Assembly (NCBI GenBank): GCA_023664625.1
Contig: JAMPFD010000008.1
Coordinates: forward strand, 80,914 to 144,913
Length of the DNA: 64,000 nt
Direction: 5' to 3'
From: Bacillota bacterium
GTDB taxonomy: Bacteria; Bacteroidota; Bacteroidia; Bacteroidales; Bacteroidaceae
A program made the position numbers and the translations under genes. Below are positions 10,689 through 18,696 of the stretch, one piece after another. Numbering within the stretch: the stretch's first letter is position 1; every line of letters starts with the position of its first letter. Below the pieces are notes generated by a model that was given only the letters and a program-made list of their open reading frames with translations, searched no databases and had not been told where the DNA came from.

Positions 10689-10923
10689 ACCTGACAACTA
10701 CGATTCCGACGTACAAAAGCGCTTCAGGCTTCTGAAACTCCGGACTCCTTCGGAAAAAGAGATTGAAGCAAAAAACATATATAATAACTGCAAAGAATCC
10801 ATCAAGAACAAGTCCATAGCCTTCCGGCAGGCATACAATGTAGTAAAGGAGTCGAAAGGCAAACTGCCAAAGACGAAATACATGAAGTTGCTTGTAAAAT
10901 TAATTTTCTACAGATTACGATAG

Positions 10924-11402
10924 CAAAGAACCGGCCCGCATCTGCACGATTATGCCTGGGAACAGCCGGGCTGCCATACAGGCACACTCCTCATTATATG
11001 GCATGAGTTTTCCAATGTGCTATTTATCATAATCCGAAAAATCAGACTTCAAATTACCGTTTCCACCCGGTTGTAATGACGAAAACAATGGTTTTCAGGG
11101 TAAAAAGACAAGAAAACGCCTGCAAACCGTAACCATTTATTGAACAAACCATAACGAATTGCAGGACAAAAGGTTACCTTTTATACAACAAAAGGTTATC
11201 TTTTGCCCCGCTTTCTTACACCGCAAGCATCTGCTTTCAATGCGAACAGACTGCTAACCAGTGACATATATAAATATGCGAAATAATTGAATATTCAGCT
11301 ATCCGTATCATCTTTTTCGTTTTTACGCAATTCTCAGAGGGTAAAAACGCCCCGGGTTTTCAATTACTCTCCAAGGGCAGACGGTGTTGACAGCTTCCAT
11401 TT
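10924..11402. other. Convergent intergenic region with AAAAGGT repeat cluster
   Basis: No gene seen between the WbsX-like gene and the MenC-like gene. The only recognisable structure is the repeat cluster at 11166-11205. Confidence 0.5.
11166..11205. repeat. AAAAGGTAAC-type repeat cluster A
   Basis: Two tandem near-palindromic units, AAAAGGTTACCTTTT and AAAAGGTTATCTTTT, about 20 bases apart. Related clusters lie at 34587, 43917 and 49797. Confidence 0.6.
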
Positions 11403-12092
11403 TCACTCGTTAACATCACAACGCCACAGCTTGCCGCCACGGAGTTCAATATCCATCTCTATATTTTCCTTGTAGGAATACTCCGGAATGTATATCATAA
11501 ACGGTGCCACACGACCTGCAAGTAGTGCAATGTTCCGCAATCCCACATTACTCTCGCAGGTTGCACCGAGAACAACCTGCCGCCCTTCCTTTCTGGCATC
11601 GCGTATCCGCCCGATTGCTCCCGTCATGCCGCCGTCAAGCATCGGACGGACGAGAAGACATCCCTCCGGCACTTCCGAGACAACAGGTATGCCCATCTCG
11701 CTATGAGCGAAAGGTGTATCATAAAGCAGCGGATTCTTCTGATAGTCATACATTGCCGACTCCAAAGCAAAAAGCAATGCCGGATAAGGACGAAGGTATT
11801 CTGCATAATCATCACTGCGCAACGCCTTATCCACCAGGTCGGCAATAACCTGCATCATGCCTTCCGCATCTATTTTTCCGCCCGGCATGTCAAAAGTCTC
11901 AGGCGTTACGAGACATTCTCCGAGACCGATTCTGTCGCTGTTCTCGTCAACGATTGAAATAACCGCGAACAGTTTCTCCCTGCTCTCATTATCCTGAACC
12001 GCACATGAGTCGCAAAGGACAAATGTCTTAGGTCTGATATTTATCTGCACAATATTCCCTCCCGTTAAAATCTGACATAAGCTTCCAGCCAT
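11403..12092 (-). CDS. Short MenC-like protein of the enolase superfamily
   Basis: 229 residues against about 340 for o-succinylbenzoate synthase (MenC). An N-terminal capping-like part (LGECLVTPETFDMPGG, ALLFALESAMYDYQ) and the last barrel strands (VRPMLDGGMTGAIGRIRDA, then ATCESNVGLRNIALLAG) match MenC. The middle of the barrel, with the K-x-K pair and acidic metal ligands, appears missing. It may therefore be inactive, or a family-specific short form. The ATG at 12092 overlaps the end of the porin gene by 28 bases; a GTG about 14 codons later is an alternative start. The overlap suggests co-transcription with the porin gene. Confidence 0.65.
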   Translation of the reverse strand: MAGSLCQILTGGNIVQINIRPKTFVLCDSCAVQDNESREKLFAVISIVDENSDRIGLGECLVTPETFDMPGGKIDAEGMMQVIADLVDKALRSDDYAEYLRPYPALLFALESAMYDYQKNPLLYDTPFAHSEMGIPVVSEVPEGCLLVRPMLDGGMTGAIGRIRDARKEGRQVVLGATCESNVGLRNIALLAGRVAPFMIYIPEYSYKENIEMDIELRGGKLWRCDVNE

Positions 12093-13303
12093 AACTCACA
12101 ATAGTCAGCCTTGTCAAGATTGCGGTCATGGACATAATTGAACTGCGGCTGAAACATGAGATTCTTATGAAGCCTGATGTTTGGAGCGACACTGTATATG
12201 GATTTTGAGGAACTCCATGTCGCCTGATTACGATAAACATCATATTTCACGTAAGTCTTCAGCCATGAAGTACATGGCACACCGACCGTGGCATACCATG
12301 CATCGGCACGGCCTGTACCGCCTGAAACATACATATCACCATTCTCGTCTGTAGAGAAATCAGCAAGCCTGTATCCCGTGGAATGGGCGTACTCCGTCCT
12401 GAAAGTCCAGTCGGCGAAATCGTATTTTGCAGATATGGCGTAACGCTCACGGTCTGCCGTCACATCACCTATTGTATAACTTCCGGTCCAACCGAAGAAT
12501 CCAAATACAAGTCCTCTGACAGGCTGAACCTGCAGAGTTCCGAGCACATCCTTGCGTTTGTTGGCATCTGAACTGTTTAGTCCCTGACCATTGGCAACCA
12601 TCAGCTGATAGTGGATGAGACTGTGCTTGTCCTTGCCTATCGGCAAGAGGTCACCCTGCACCTGCATTCCCTGGTCACGCCCGCTGCTTGCCTCGCCTGG
12701 GAAATCTCCCGTACCAGCCAGTTTCAGGACAAGCTGAGAATAGTTTCCCGCACCGACATCCCAAGGGTTCATCGGATTCTCAAAAGAGAAGGCACGCTTG
12801 AATTGACCAAGCTTCACACGGAACTCCTTAAACTTTTGCCATTCAATGAAATAGTCCTTTACATGAAACTTGTCATTCATCGTCTGAAACTGTATGCGAT
12901 AGGCAAAAACCTTCAGTATCGTGCCATCGACATAAAGACGAATGTAACGCTGTGAGAAGCCATCCCCTTTCTCTTTTCCGTCCTCACTTGAATAACTGTA
13001 CTTACATATAAAATATCCTCCGAACTTCGGCGGACTTACATAGTCCGACAGATTAACTGCAGAGGATTTGTCCTGTTTACCCATTTCTCTTGCAACAGCC
13101 TCATTTACATAATGTGTAAGAAAACCTTCCTCGAGTTTCTCGTCCGGAACGAAACCGTCATTATCATCTGCAAAAGTTGCAGGAGGCAGAAAGAACACAG
13201 CAAGTGCCAAAACATATTTTCCTAACCTTGACGCCATACTTACACTGTATTCACGATTGTCGTATCGGGAAAAGACCTGACATGTTCCTGTCTTTTTCAT
13301 CAT
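12065..13303 (-). CDS. Porin O/P family outer-membrane protein
   Basis: 412 residues from the first ATG. The inner ATG at 13237 gives a cleaner signal peptide (MASRLGKYVLALAVFFLPPATFA), but the promoter position (TAACTTTG at 13333-13340, minus) allows either. The body resembles phosphate-selective porin O/P proteins: FGGYFICKYSY, a LGQFKRAFSFENP loop, SGRDQGMQVQGDL, then alternating beta-strands to a C-terminus ending in a strand with terminal phenylalanine (LEAYVRF), typical of outer-membrane barrels. It probably forms an outer-membrane channel; the ligand is unknown. It overlaps the downstream MenC-like gene. Confidence 0.85.
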   Translation of the reverse strand: MMKKTGTCQVFSRYDNREYSVSMASRLGKYVLALAVFFLPPATFADDNDGFVPDEKLEEGFLTHYVNEAVAREMGKQDKSSAVNLSDYVSPPKFGGYFICKYSYSSEDGKEKGDGFSQRYIRLYVDGTILKVFAYRIQFQTMNDKFHVKDYFIEWQKFKEFRVKLGQFKRAFSFENPMNPWDVGAGNYSQLVLKLAGTGDFPGEASSGRDQGMQVQGDLLPIGKDKHSLIHYQLMVANGQGLNSSDANKRKDVLGTLQVQPVRGLVFGFFGWTGSYTIGDVTADRERYAISAKYDFADWTFRTEYAHSTGYRLADFSTDENGDMYVSGGTGRADAWYATVGVPCTSWLKTYVKYDVYRNQATWSSSKSIYSVAPNIRLHKNLMFQPQFNYVHDRNLDKADYCELWLEAYVRF

Positions 13304-13332
13304 AATAAAAGTTATTTTTGCTATTTCAAGTG

Positions 13333-13340
13333 CAAAGTTA
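13333..13340 (-). promoter_or_regulatory. -7 element for the porin gene
   Basis: Reads TAACTTTG on the minus strand, 30 bases before the first ATG. It is back to back with the promoter of the flippase-like gene. Confidence 0.55.
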
Positions 13341-13353
13341 CAAATTTATTTTA

Positions 13354-13361
13354 TAATTTTG
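13354..13361 (+). promoter_or_regulatory. -7 element for the flippase-like gene
   Basis: TAATTTTG only 8 bases before the ATG at 13370. The transcript would have almost no leader. Confidence 0.55.
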
Positions 13362-13369
13362 CAGATATT

Positions 13370-14362
13370 ATGGAAAGAATCATCCGCAAGACAATCAAAA
13401 TCCTGCTGCCATTTATTCTTGGCAGTGCGATACTCTATTGGATGTACCGCGATTTTGACTTTCAGGGGATGTGGCACTTTATGGAGCAGGAAATGGACTG
13501 GACATGGATGTGGCTGTCCTTCCCTTTCGGCATACTTGCACAGATGTTCCGCGGCTGGAGATGGAAATTGACCTTGGAACCTATCAGGGAGAAGCCCCGT
13601 ACATCGACAAGCGTCAATTCCATATTTCTCTCTTACGCCGTAAGCCTTTTGGTACCGCGCATAGGTGAGTTCATGCGATGCGGAGTGCTTAATAAGAAAG
13701 ACGGCATATCATTTCCGAAAGCACTCGGCACCGTTGTGGTGGAAAGGATGGTCGATTCCTTCCTCATTCTTATAATAACAGCAGTCACCCTTATGCTGGA
13801 AATGCGTGTGTTCGACATCTTTTTCAGAAAGACAGGTGTTGACATCGGCACCTTTCTCGCCAGGTTCACGGCGACGGGATATATAGTAACACTGATTTGC
13901 GGTATTGCCACGCTCGTTTCCCTCTACTTCGTAAGAAAGAAACTGTCTTTCTACGACAAAGTAAAGACTACGACACATGGAGTCATAGAAGGCCTTACGG
14001 CTCTGAGGCAGCTGAAGAACATTCCGTTGTTCCTGTTCTACAGCATAGCTATATGGGCAAGTTATTTTCTTCATTACTACCTGACCTTCTTCTGTTTCGG
14101 CTTCACGGAAAACCTCGGTGTCATGTGTGCCCTCGTCACTTTCATAGTAGGCTCCATCGCCGTCATAGTCCCGACCCCGAACGGTGCCGGCCCATGGCAC
14201 TTCGCAGTAAAGACAATGCTGATACTTTATGGTGTGACAGACATAAACGCCCTATATTTTGTACTTATTGTACATACCGTGCAGACGTTGCTCGTTGTAG
14301 CACTCGGAATGTACAGTTGGATAGCATTATCATTGACAGACTCTAAAAAACAAATACCATGA
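13370..14362 (+). CDS. Lysylphosphatidylglycerol synthase transmembrane-region-like protein (UPF0104)
   Basis: 330 residues with about eight membrane segments. It matches the YbhN/MprF N-terminal flippase family: LAQMFRGWRWKLTLEP, then SYAVSLLVPRIGEFMRCGVLNKK, VVVERMVDSFLIL, and the conserved PTPNGAGPWHFAVKTML near residue 265. Such proteins move lipids or lipid-linked molecules across the inner membrane; the substrate is unknown. Its stop overlaps the pepD start by four bases (ATGA), so the two are co-transcribed. Confidence 0.85.
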   Translation: MERIIRKTIKILLPFILGSAILYWMYRDFDFQGMWHFMEQEMDWTWMWLSFPFGILAQMFRGWRWKLTLEPIREKPRTSTSVNSIFLSYAVSLLVPRIGEFMRCGVLNKKDGISFPKALGTVVVERMVDSFLILIITAVTLMLEMRVFDIFFRKTGVDIGTFLARFTATGYIVTLICGIATLVSLYFVRKKLSFYDKVKTTTHGVIEGLTALRQLKNIPLFLFYSIAIWASYFLHYYLTFFCFGFTENLGVMCALVTFIVGSIAVIVPTPNGAGPWHFAVKTMLILYGVTDINALYFVLIVHTVQTLLVVALGMYSWIALSLTDSKKQIP

Positions 14363-15816
14363 GCGAGATTAAAAACCTCAAGCCGGAATGTATCTGGCGC
14401 AATTTTGACCTGCTGACACAGGTTCCGCGTCCTTCGGGACATCTTGAAAAAATACAGAAATTCCTTCTCAACTTTGCCGAGAAGGCCGGAGTGGAGGCAT
14501 TCAAAGACCCTGCCGGGAACATCGTGATGAAAAAGCCGGCATCTCCCGGAATGGAGAACCGGAAGGGCATCATCCTTCAGGCACACATGGACATGGTGCC
14601 ACAGAAGGCTCCTGCATCTGACCACAACTTCGAGACTGACCCTATCGAGACACGTATTGAAGGTGACTGGGTATATGCAAACAACACAACCCTCGGTTCT
14701 GACGACGGTATGGGTGTGGCAGCAATAATGGCCATCATGGAGGACAAAACCCTTAAACACGGGCCGCTGAATGCCCTCATCACAGCCGACGAAGAAACCT
14801 CCATGGTCGGTGCAAACGCACTTCCTGCCGGAGAACTTGAAGGAGAGATACTTCTCAACCTCGATACTGAAACTGAGGGGGAGATGATTATCGGTTCTGC
14901 AGGAGGCGTTGACGTCACAGCAGAGATTGAATATAAAGAGATTGCCACGGATACCGCAGACAAGGCCGTCAAGATTGTCATTGACGGGCTGCATGGCGGC
15001 CACTCGGGACTGGAGATTGGTCTCGGACTTGCCAATGCGAATAAACTCATGGCACGCATTGCAGTTGATATAATTGCAAATCTTGATGCAAGACTTGCAA
15101 CATGGAACGGCGGAAACATGCGCAACGCCATCCCACGCACCTGTGAGGCTGTCTTTACCGTACCGGCAGAGAACGTTGACGAACTGAAGGATATAGCAGC
15201 GGAATACAAAGATACTTTCTGTAACGAATATAAGGGTATCGAGACAGGAATCACCGTGACAACCGAAGACGCAGAACTGCCAGAGACACAGATTCCTGAG
15301 GAGATTGCCGACAATGTCATAAATGCAATCAATGCCTGCCATAACGGTGTACTGCGCTATATACCGTCCATCCCTGAAATCGTAGAGACATCAAGTAACC
15401 TTGCAATCGTCAACATCGGTGACGGAAAAGCATCTGTAAAGATTCTTGCACGCTCCGCCTCCGAGTCGCAAAAGGAATATATCGCATCCATTCTCGAAAG
15501 CGCATTCTGCATGGCCGGAATGAAAGTTGTGCTCTCAGGAAGCTATGGCGGTTGGGATCCGAATCCTGATTCCGAGATGATAAAGGTGATGTCAGCCATC
15601 TACGAACGTGAATTCGGCAACAAGCCGGTTGTCAATGTCGTTCACGCAGGTTTGGAATGTTCCGTTATCCTAAGCAAATATCCGGGACTTGACATTGTAA
15701 GCACAGGACCGACACTCGAACATCCTCATACGCCGCAGGAACGTTGCCAAATATCCACGATGTGGAAATTCTGGCACCTTATCAGATGTACTCTTGAAGA
15801 AGTTCCTGAGAAATAA
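14359..15816 (+). CDS. pepD: Aminoacyl-histidine dipeptidase (Xaa-His dipeptidase, M20)
   Basis: 485 residues, normal for PepD. This cytoplasmic zinc dipeptidase cleaves dipeptides such as carnosine. Zinc ligand motifs are HMDMVPQK near residue 78 and SDDGMGVA near 115, then ADEETSMVGA with the catalytic glutamate near 145, and GLHGGHSGLE near 210. The C-terminus contains VVNVVHAGLECS and PHTPQERC. The start overlaps the preceding gene by four bases, indicating translational coupling. Confidence 0.95.
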   Translation: MSEIKNLKPECIWRNFDLLTQVPRPSGHLEKIQKFLLNFAEKAGVEAFKDPAGNIVMKKPASPGMENRKGIILQAHMDMVPQKAPASDHNFETDPIETRIEGDWVYANNTTLGSDDGMGVAAIMAIMEDKTLKHGPLNALITADEETSMVGANALPAGELEGEILLNLDTETEGEMIIGSAGGVDVTAEIEYKEIATDTADKAVKIVIDGLHGGHSGLEIGLGLANANKLMARIAVDIIANLDARLATWNGGNMRNAIPRTCEAVFTVPAENVDELKDIAAEYKDTFCNEYKGIETGITVTTEDAELPETQIPEEIADNVINAINACHNGVLRYIPSIPEIVETSSNLAIVNIGDGKASVKILARSASESQKEYIASILESAFCMAGMKVVLSGSYGGWDPNPDSEMIKVMSAIYEREFGNKPVVNVVHAGLECSVILSKYPGLDIVSTGPTLEHPHTPQERCQISTMWKFWHLIRCTLEEVPEK

Positions 15817-15916
15817 AATTATCAGGATATCTGTTTTCTAAAAAAATGAAAGCCGAAAGTTATTAAAAAAAGTATAAAACAGCGGCTTATTCCATTGAGT
15901 TTAGGAATATATTTAC

Positions 15917-15924
15917 TACCTTTG
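15917..15924 (+). promoter_or_regulatory. -7 element for the corA transcript
   Basis: TACCTTTG, with TTG at 15895-15897 spaced by exactly 19 bases. The predicted transcript begins near 15931 and carries a leader of about 165 bases before corA. Confidence 0.7.
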
Positions 15925-15936
15925 CACTGAATTAAC

Positions 15937-16093
15937 GGCGTAAAGGTAGTTTTCTTTATGCCTATGTTTAACCAATAATAAGAAGAAATGGACGATTATC
16001 ATCCGGAAAACGACATTATGTAGTTCTGGGGATACGACCTTTAGGATTGTAGGCCTCAGATAAATATTCTTGTGTAAAAAAGGCTTACAAGTT
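15937..16093 (+). promoter_or_regulatory. Structured corA leader with competing pairings
   Basis: Hairpin 1 pairs GGCGTAAAG (15937-15945) with CTTTATGCC (15954-15962). Hairpin 2 pairs TCTGGGG (16025-16031) with CCTCAGA (16054-16060), directly after the short ORF at 15988-16023. TAAAGGT (15941-15947), in the 5' arm of hairpin 1, is also perfectly complementary to ACCTTTA (16037-16043) in the loop of hairpin 2, so a mutually exclusive long-range pairing is possible. A further small stem (CTTG..TAA / TTACAAG) lies just before the corA ATG. It does not match the M-box magnesium riboswitch as far as can be seen by eye. Confidence 0.45.
15988..16023 (+). CDS. Putative leader peptide of corA (11 residues)
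   Basis: ATG to TAG encodes MDDYHPENDIM, preceded by an A/G-rich stretch. It lies between the two leader hairpins and ends one base before hairpin 2. The peptide is rich in acidic residues and contains a proline, reminiscent of the acidic/proline leader peptides known from enterobacterial magnesium-transporter genes (mgtL). Translation is unproven. Confidence 0.35.
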   Translation: MDDYHPENDIM

Positions 16094-17017
16094 ATGAAGA
16101 ATTATTGGAACACCGAACATCAGTTGAAACAGATTGATGAGTGGCAGCCAAACTGCTGGATACAGGTGACATGCCCTACAGACGAGGACCGGCGTCACTT
16201 GGAAGAGACATATAATATTCCTGATTATTTTCTTTCAGACATCTCTGATAATGACGAGAGGGCACGCTATGAATATGATGACGGATGGATGCTTATCATT
16301 CTACGTATACCTTATGTAAAAGAGATAAGGTCGCGCACACCGTACACCACAGTGCCGCTGGGTATAATACATAAGCGTGACGTGACTATTACGGTATGTA
16401 ATTTTGAGACAAACATGATGATTGATTTCATCAGTTTTCACAAACGCAGAGGTGAAGGATTTACAGATTACGTGGATATGATTTTCAGGCTTTTCCTAAG
16501 TAGTGCCGTCTGGTATCTGAAGCGTCTGAAACAGATCTCACAACGCATAGACCAAGCGAAGAAAGACATGTCGAAAGTGGACAATGAGGCTCTCATCGGT
16601 CTTTCCCGCCTGCAAGACTCACTGACATATTTCCAGACTTCCATCCGTGGCAATGAGAATCTCCTTGCCAAGTTGAAGTTCAAGTTGCAGGTGGACGAAC
16701 TGGATGCCGACCTTATAGAAGATGTAAGCATTGAGATGTCACAGGCGCGGGAGACAACAAATATATACTCGAACATTCTTGAGTCGACAATGGAGACTTA
16801 CCGTGGCATCATCAACAACAATATGAACACCACGATGCGTACACTCACTTCTGTAACAATCATAATGATGTTCCCTACTCTCATAGCGTCACTCTTCGGA
16901 ATGAACCTTATCAATGGCATGGAGAACAATCCGCTTGGCTTTGCCATCGCCCTGTTTATCTCCATCTTCGTCAGCATTGCCAGCTGGGCGGCGCTGAGAT
17001 GGAAGCAGCTGATATAA
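16094..17017 (+). CDS. corA: CorA family magnesium/divalent-cation channel
   Basis: 307 residues from the ATG at 16094; an in-frame start at 16070 lies inside the leader structure and is less likely. A soluble N-terminal domain is followed by a long helix (about residues 150-240) and two C-terminal membrane helices. The signature GMN motif appears in SLFGMNLINGMENN, near residue 272. CorA pentamers admit Mg2+ (sometimes Co2+ or Ni2+) across the inner membrane. The long structured leader suggests control after transcription starts. Confidence 0.93.
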   Translation: MKNYWNTEHQLKQIDEWQPNCWIQVTCPTDEDRRHLEETYNIPDYFLSDISDNDERARYEYDDGWMLIILRIPYVKEIRSRTPYTTVPLGIIHKRDVTITVCNFETNMMIDFISFHKRRGEGFTDYVDMIFRLFLSSAVWYLKRLKQISQRIDQAKKDMSKVDNEALIGLSRLQDSLTYFQTSIRGNENLLAKLKFKLQVDELDADLIEDVSIEMSQARETTNIYSNILESTMETYRGIINNNMNTTMRTLTSVTIIMMFPTLIASLFGMNLINGMENNPLGFAIALFISIFVSIASWAALRWKQLI

Positions 17018-17358
17018 TAACACAACCTGTCAACACACGAGCACATAAGCCAACAAATATTGTAATGAAAACAGAAATGCTACTTGATGGCCCGGTCCTG
17101 ATGACATGATAAATAATCGGGAAAAGCATATTCCATAGTAACATGAATATTCATTTCTTTTATGAGACCATGATATAAACATCAGACACTCATCTGTCAA
17201 GAAACATAATGTCAAGGCAAAGTGCAATGACGTTATATTCCAACCTGAACACAGAGAAATCCCATCTCATAAACAATAACAACATTCCTTTACAATTGAA
17301 ATAATAGCCAGCTGTCATTTGATAATTGCCGGCTATTTATCTATCCAAACTTCTTCAA
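17018..17358. other. Intergenic region after corA
   Basis: No gene seen. A stem AATAGCC (17303-17309) / GGCTATT (17331-17337) lies just before the esterase gene. It could end the corA transcript or lie in the esterase leader. Confidence 0.4.
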
Positions 17359-18276
17359 ATGATGAAAACATTCCTATTATCATTGATAGCTATATGTTTC
17401 AGCATACTTGAGACTTCCGGACAGGAGTTCATACCGTTATGGCATGAAGAAAATAGTCAGTACAATACATGTGTAAGCACAAAAGACAGCATGAATAATG
17501 AGATTATTTATAAGGTAAGGACTCCGGGAATATATGTTTTTCATCCGTCTGAATTTACAAGAAACGGAAGTGCTGTGCTGATTATCCCCGGAGGAGGATA
17601 TGCTCATCAGGCATACCGCCTAAGCGGTTTCGAGATTGCCAAGTGGTTCAACACTATTGGTGTAACAGCTTTCGTATTAAAATACAGGTTGCCTATGGCC
17701 GGAGAATCAGCACCGTCCAATAACATACCTTTAGAAGACGCACAGAGAGCCATGAAAATAATAAGGGGCAATCATACTGCTTATAAGATAAATAAGGACA
17801 AAATCGGAACATGGGGTTGTTCTGCCGGAGGCCATCTCGCCGCATGCCTTTCAACAATGAATGATATATGTGGATATACTGGCGATTCCATTGACACCAT
17901 TGCAACAAGACCTAACTTTACCATGCTAATATCACCGGTAATATCCATGGAAACGCATGCGCATAAAAGCAGTAGGGATAATCTGTTAGGGAAACTAAAC
18001 AACGACACCCTCAAAACAATGTTTTCATGTGAGAACCGAGTTCAGGAAACCACCCCACCTGCATTTATCGTACACGCAGCTGACGACCGTACTGTATCTT
18101 GTTTCAACAGCATACTTTACTTTAAGGCTCTAAAAGAACATCATGTGGAGAACTCTTCGCTTCATATTTATCCGAAAGGCGGACATGGCATAAACCTGAC
18201 AAACAACCCTGACATGACCGGCACATGGACCGAACTTGCCATAAAATGGTTAAAGAGTATCGGATTATTACAATAA
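17359..18276 (+). CDS. Secreted alpha/beta hydrolase, acetylesterase-like
   Basis: 305 residues from the ATG at 17359, which gives a signal peptide (MMKTFLLSLIAICFSILETSG). The fold is alpha/beta hydrolase of the BD-FAE/acetylxylan-esterase-like type: oxyanion loop IIPGGGYAHQAY, nucleophile elbow WGCSAGGHLA (GxSxG, near residue 160), acid in HAADDRTV, and histidine in YPKGGHGINL. Such proteins remove acetyl or feruloyl groups from plant polysaccharides or act as general esterases. A pectin or xylan role is an inference from the other pectin enzymes in the window. Confidence 0.82.
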   Translation: MMKTFLLSLIAICFSILETSGQEFIPLWHEENSQYNTCVSTKDSMNNEIIYKVRTPGIYVFHPSEFTRNGSAVLIIPGGGYAHQAYRLSGFEIAKWFNTIGVTAFVLKYRLPMAGESAPSNNIPLEDAQRAMKIIRGNHTAYKINKDKIGTWGCSAGGHLAACLSTMNDICGYTGDSIDTIATRPNFTMLISPVISMETHAHKSSRDNLLGKLNNDTLKTMFSCENRVQETTPPAFIVHAADDRTVSCFNSILYFKALKEHHVENSSLHIYPKGGHGINLTNNPDMTGTWTELAIKWLKSIGLLQ

Positions 18277-18696
18277 AACACTACTGACAAATCATTTTAT
18301 CATGAAATAGTCCGGCACTCCATCACAATACCAGCATTGCTACTTCTATTCCATACACTACTCGCCTAAAAAGCAACGATGATGTGCCATAAACTAATTT
18401 CCAATAATCACTTTACACAATTCCATGCTGTCAGTTACGCCCATCACTTGCCGTATATCAACATTTTTTTATAGGAATCTCTTTTTTTATGAAACAGAGC
18501 AAAGAACAGCGAAATATTTATTAACTTTGCCACGAAGTCTATTAATGAGATTTCTATTAGGGAATGGATACAAACAGATATTCTGTCCATCTATTCCGGC
18601 AACAGTTTATTTATTTCAACCAAATTTCATTCACATAAAAACTTGCAGCTTTTTCCTGTCTTTTCATGACAGCATCAGCAGTCTGAAAGCAAAAAA
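18277..18696. other. Intergenic region before the BspA-like gene
   Basis: No gene seen. A TAACTTTG promoter element is at 18522-18529, giving the BspA-like transcript a leader of about 160 bases. Confidence 0.45.

Noticed and set aside
10243-10923. Separate gene of 226 codons overlapping the WbsX-like gene
   Set aside because: Its first two thirds are antisense-like shadow of the WbsX frame; only the part after the G tract looks coding, so it is better seen as an alternative C-terminus.
14227-15342. 371-codon minus-strand frame
   Set aside because: Antisense to pepD and overlapping another antisense frame; composition is cysteine-rich and random-looking.
15937-16093. M-box magnesium riboswitch in front of corA
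   Set aside because: I could not find the conserved M-box helices; only simple hairpins and an upstream ORF are visible.
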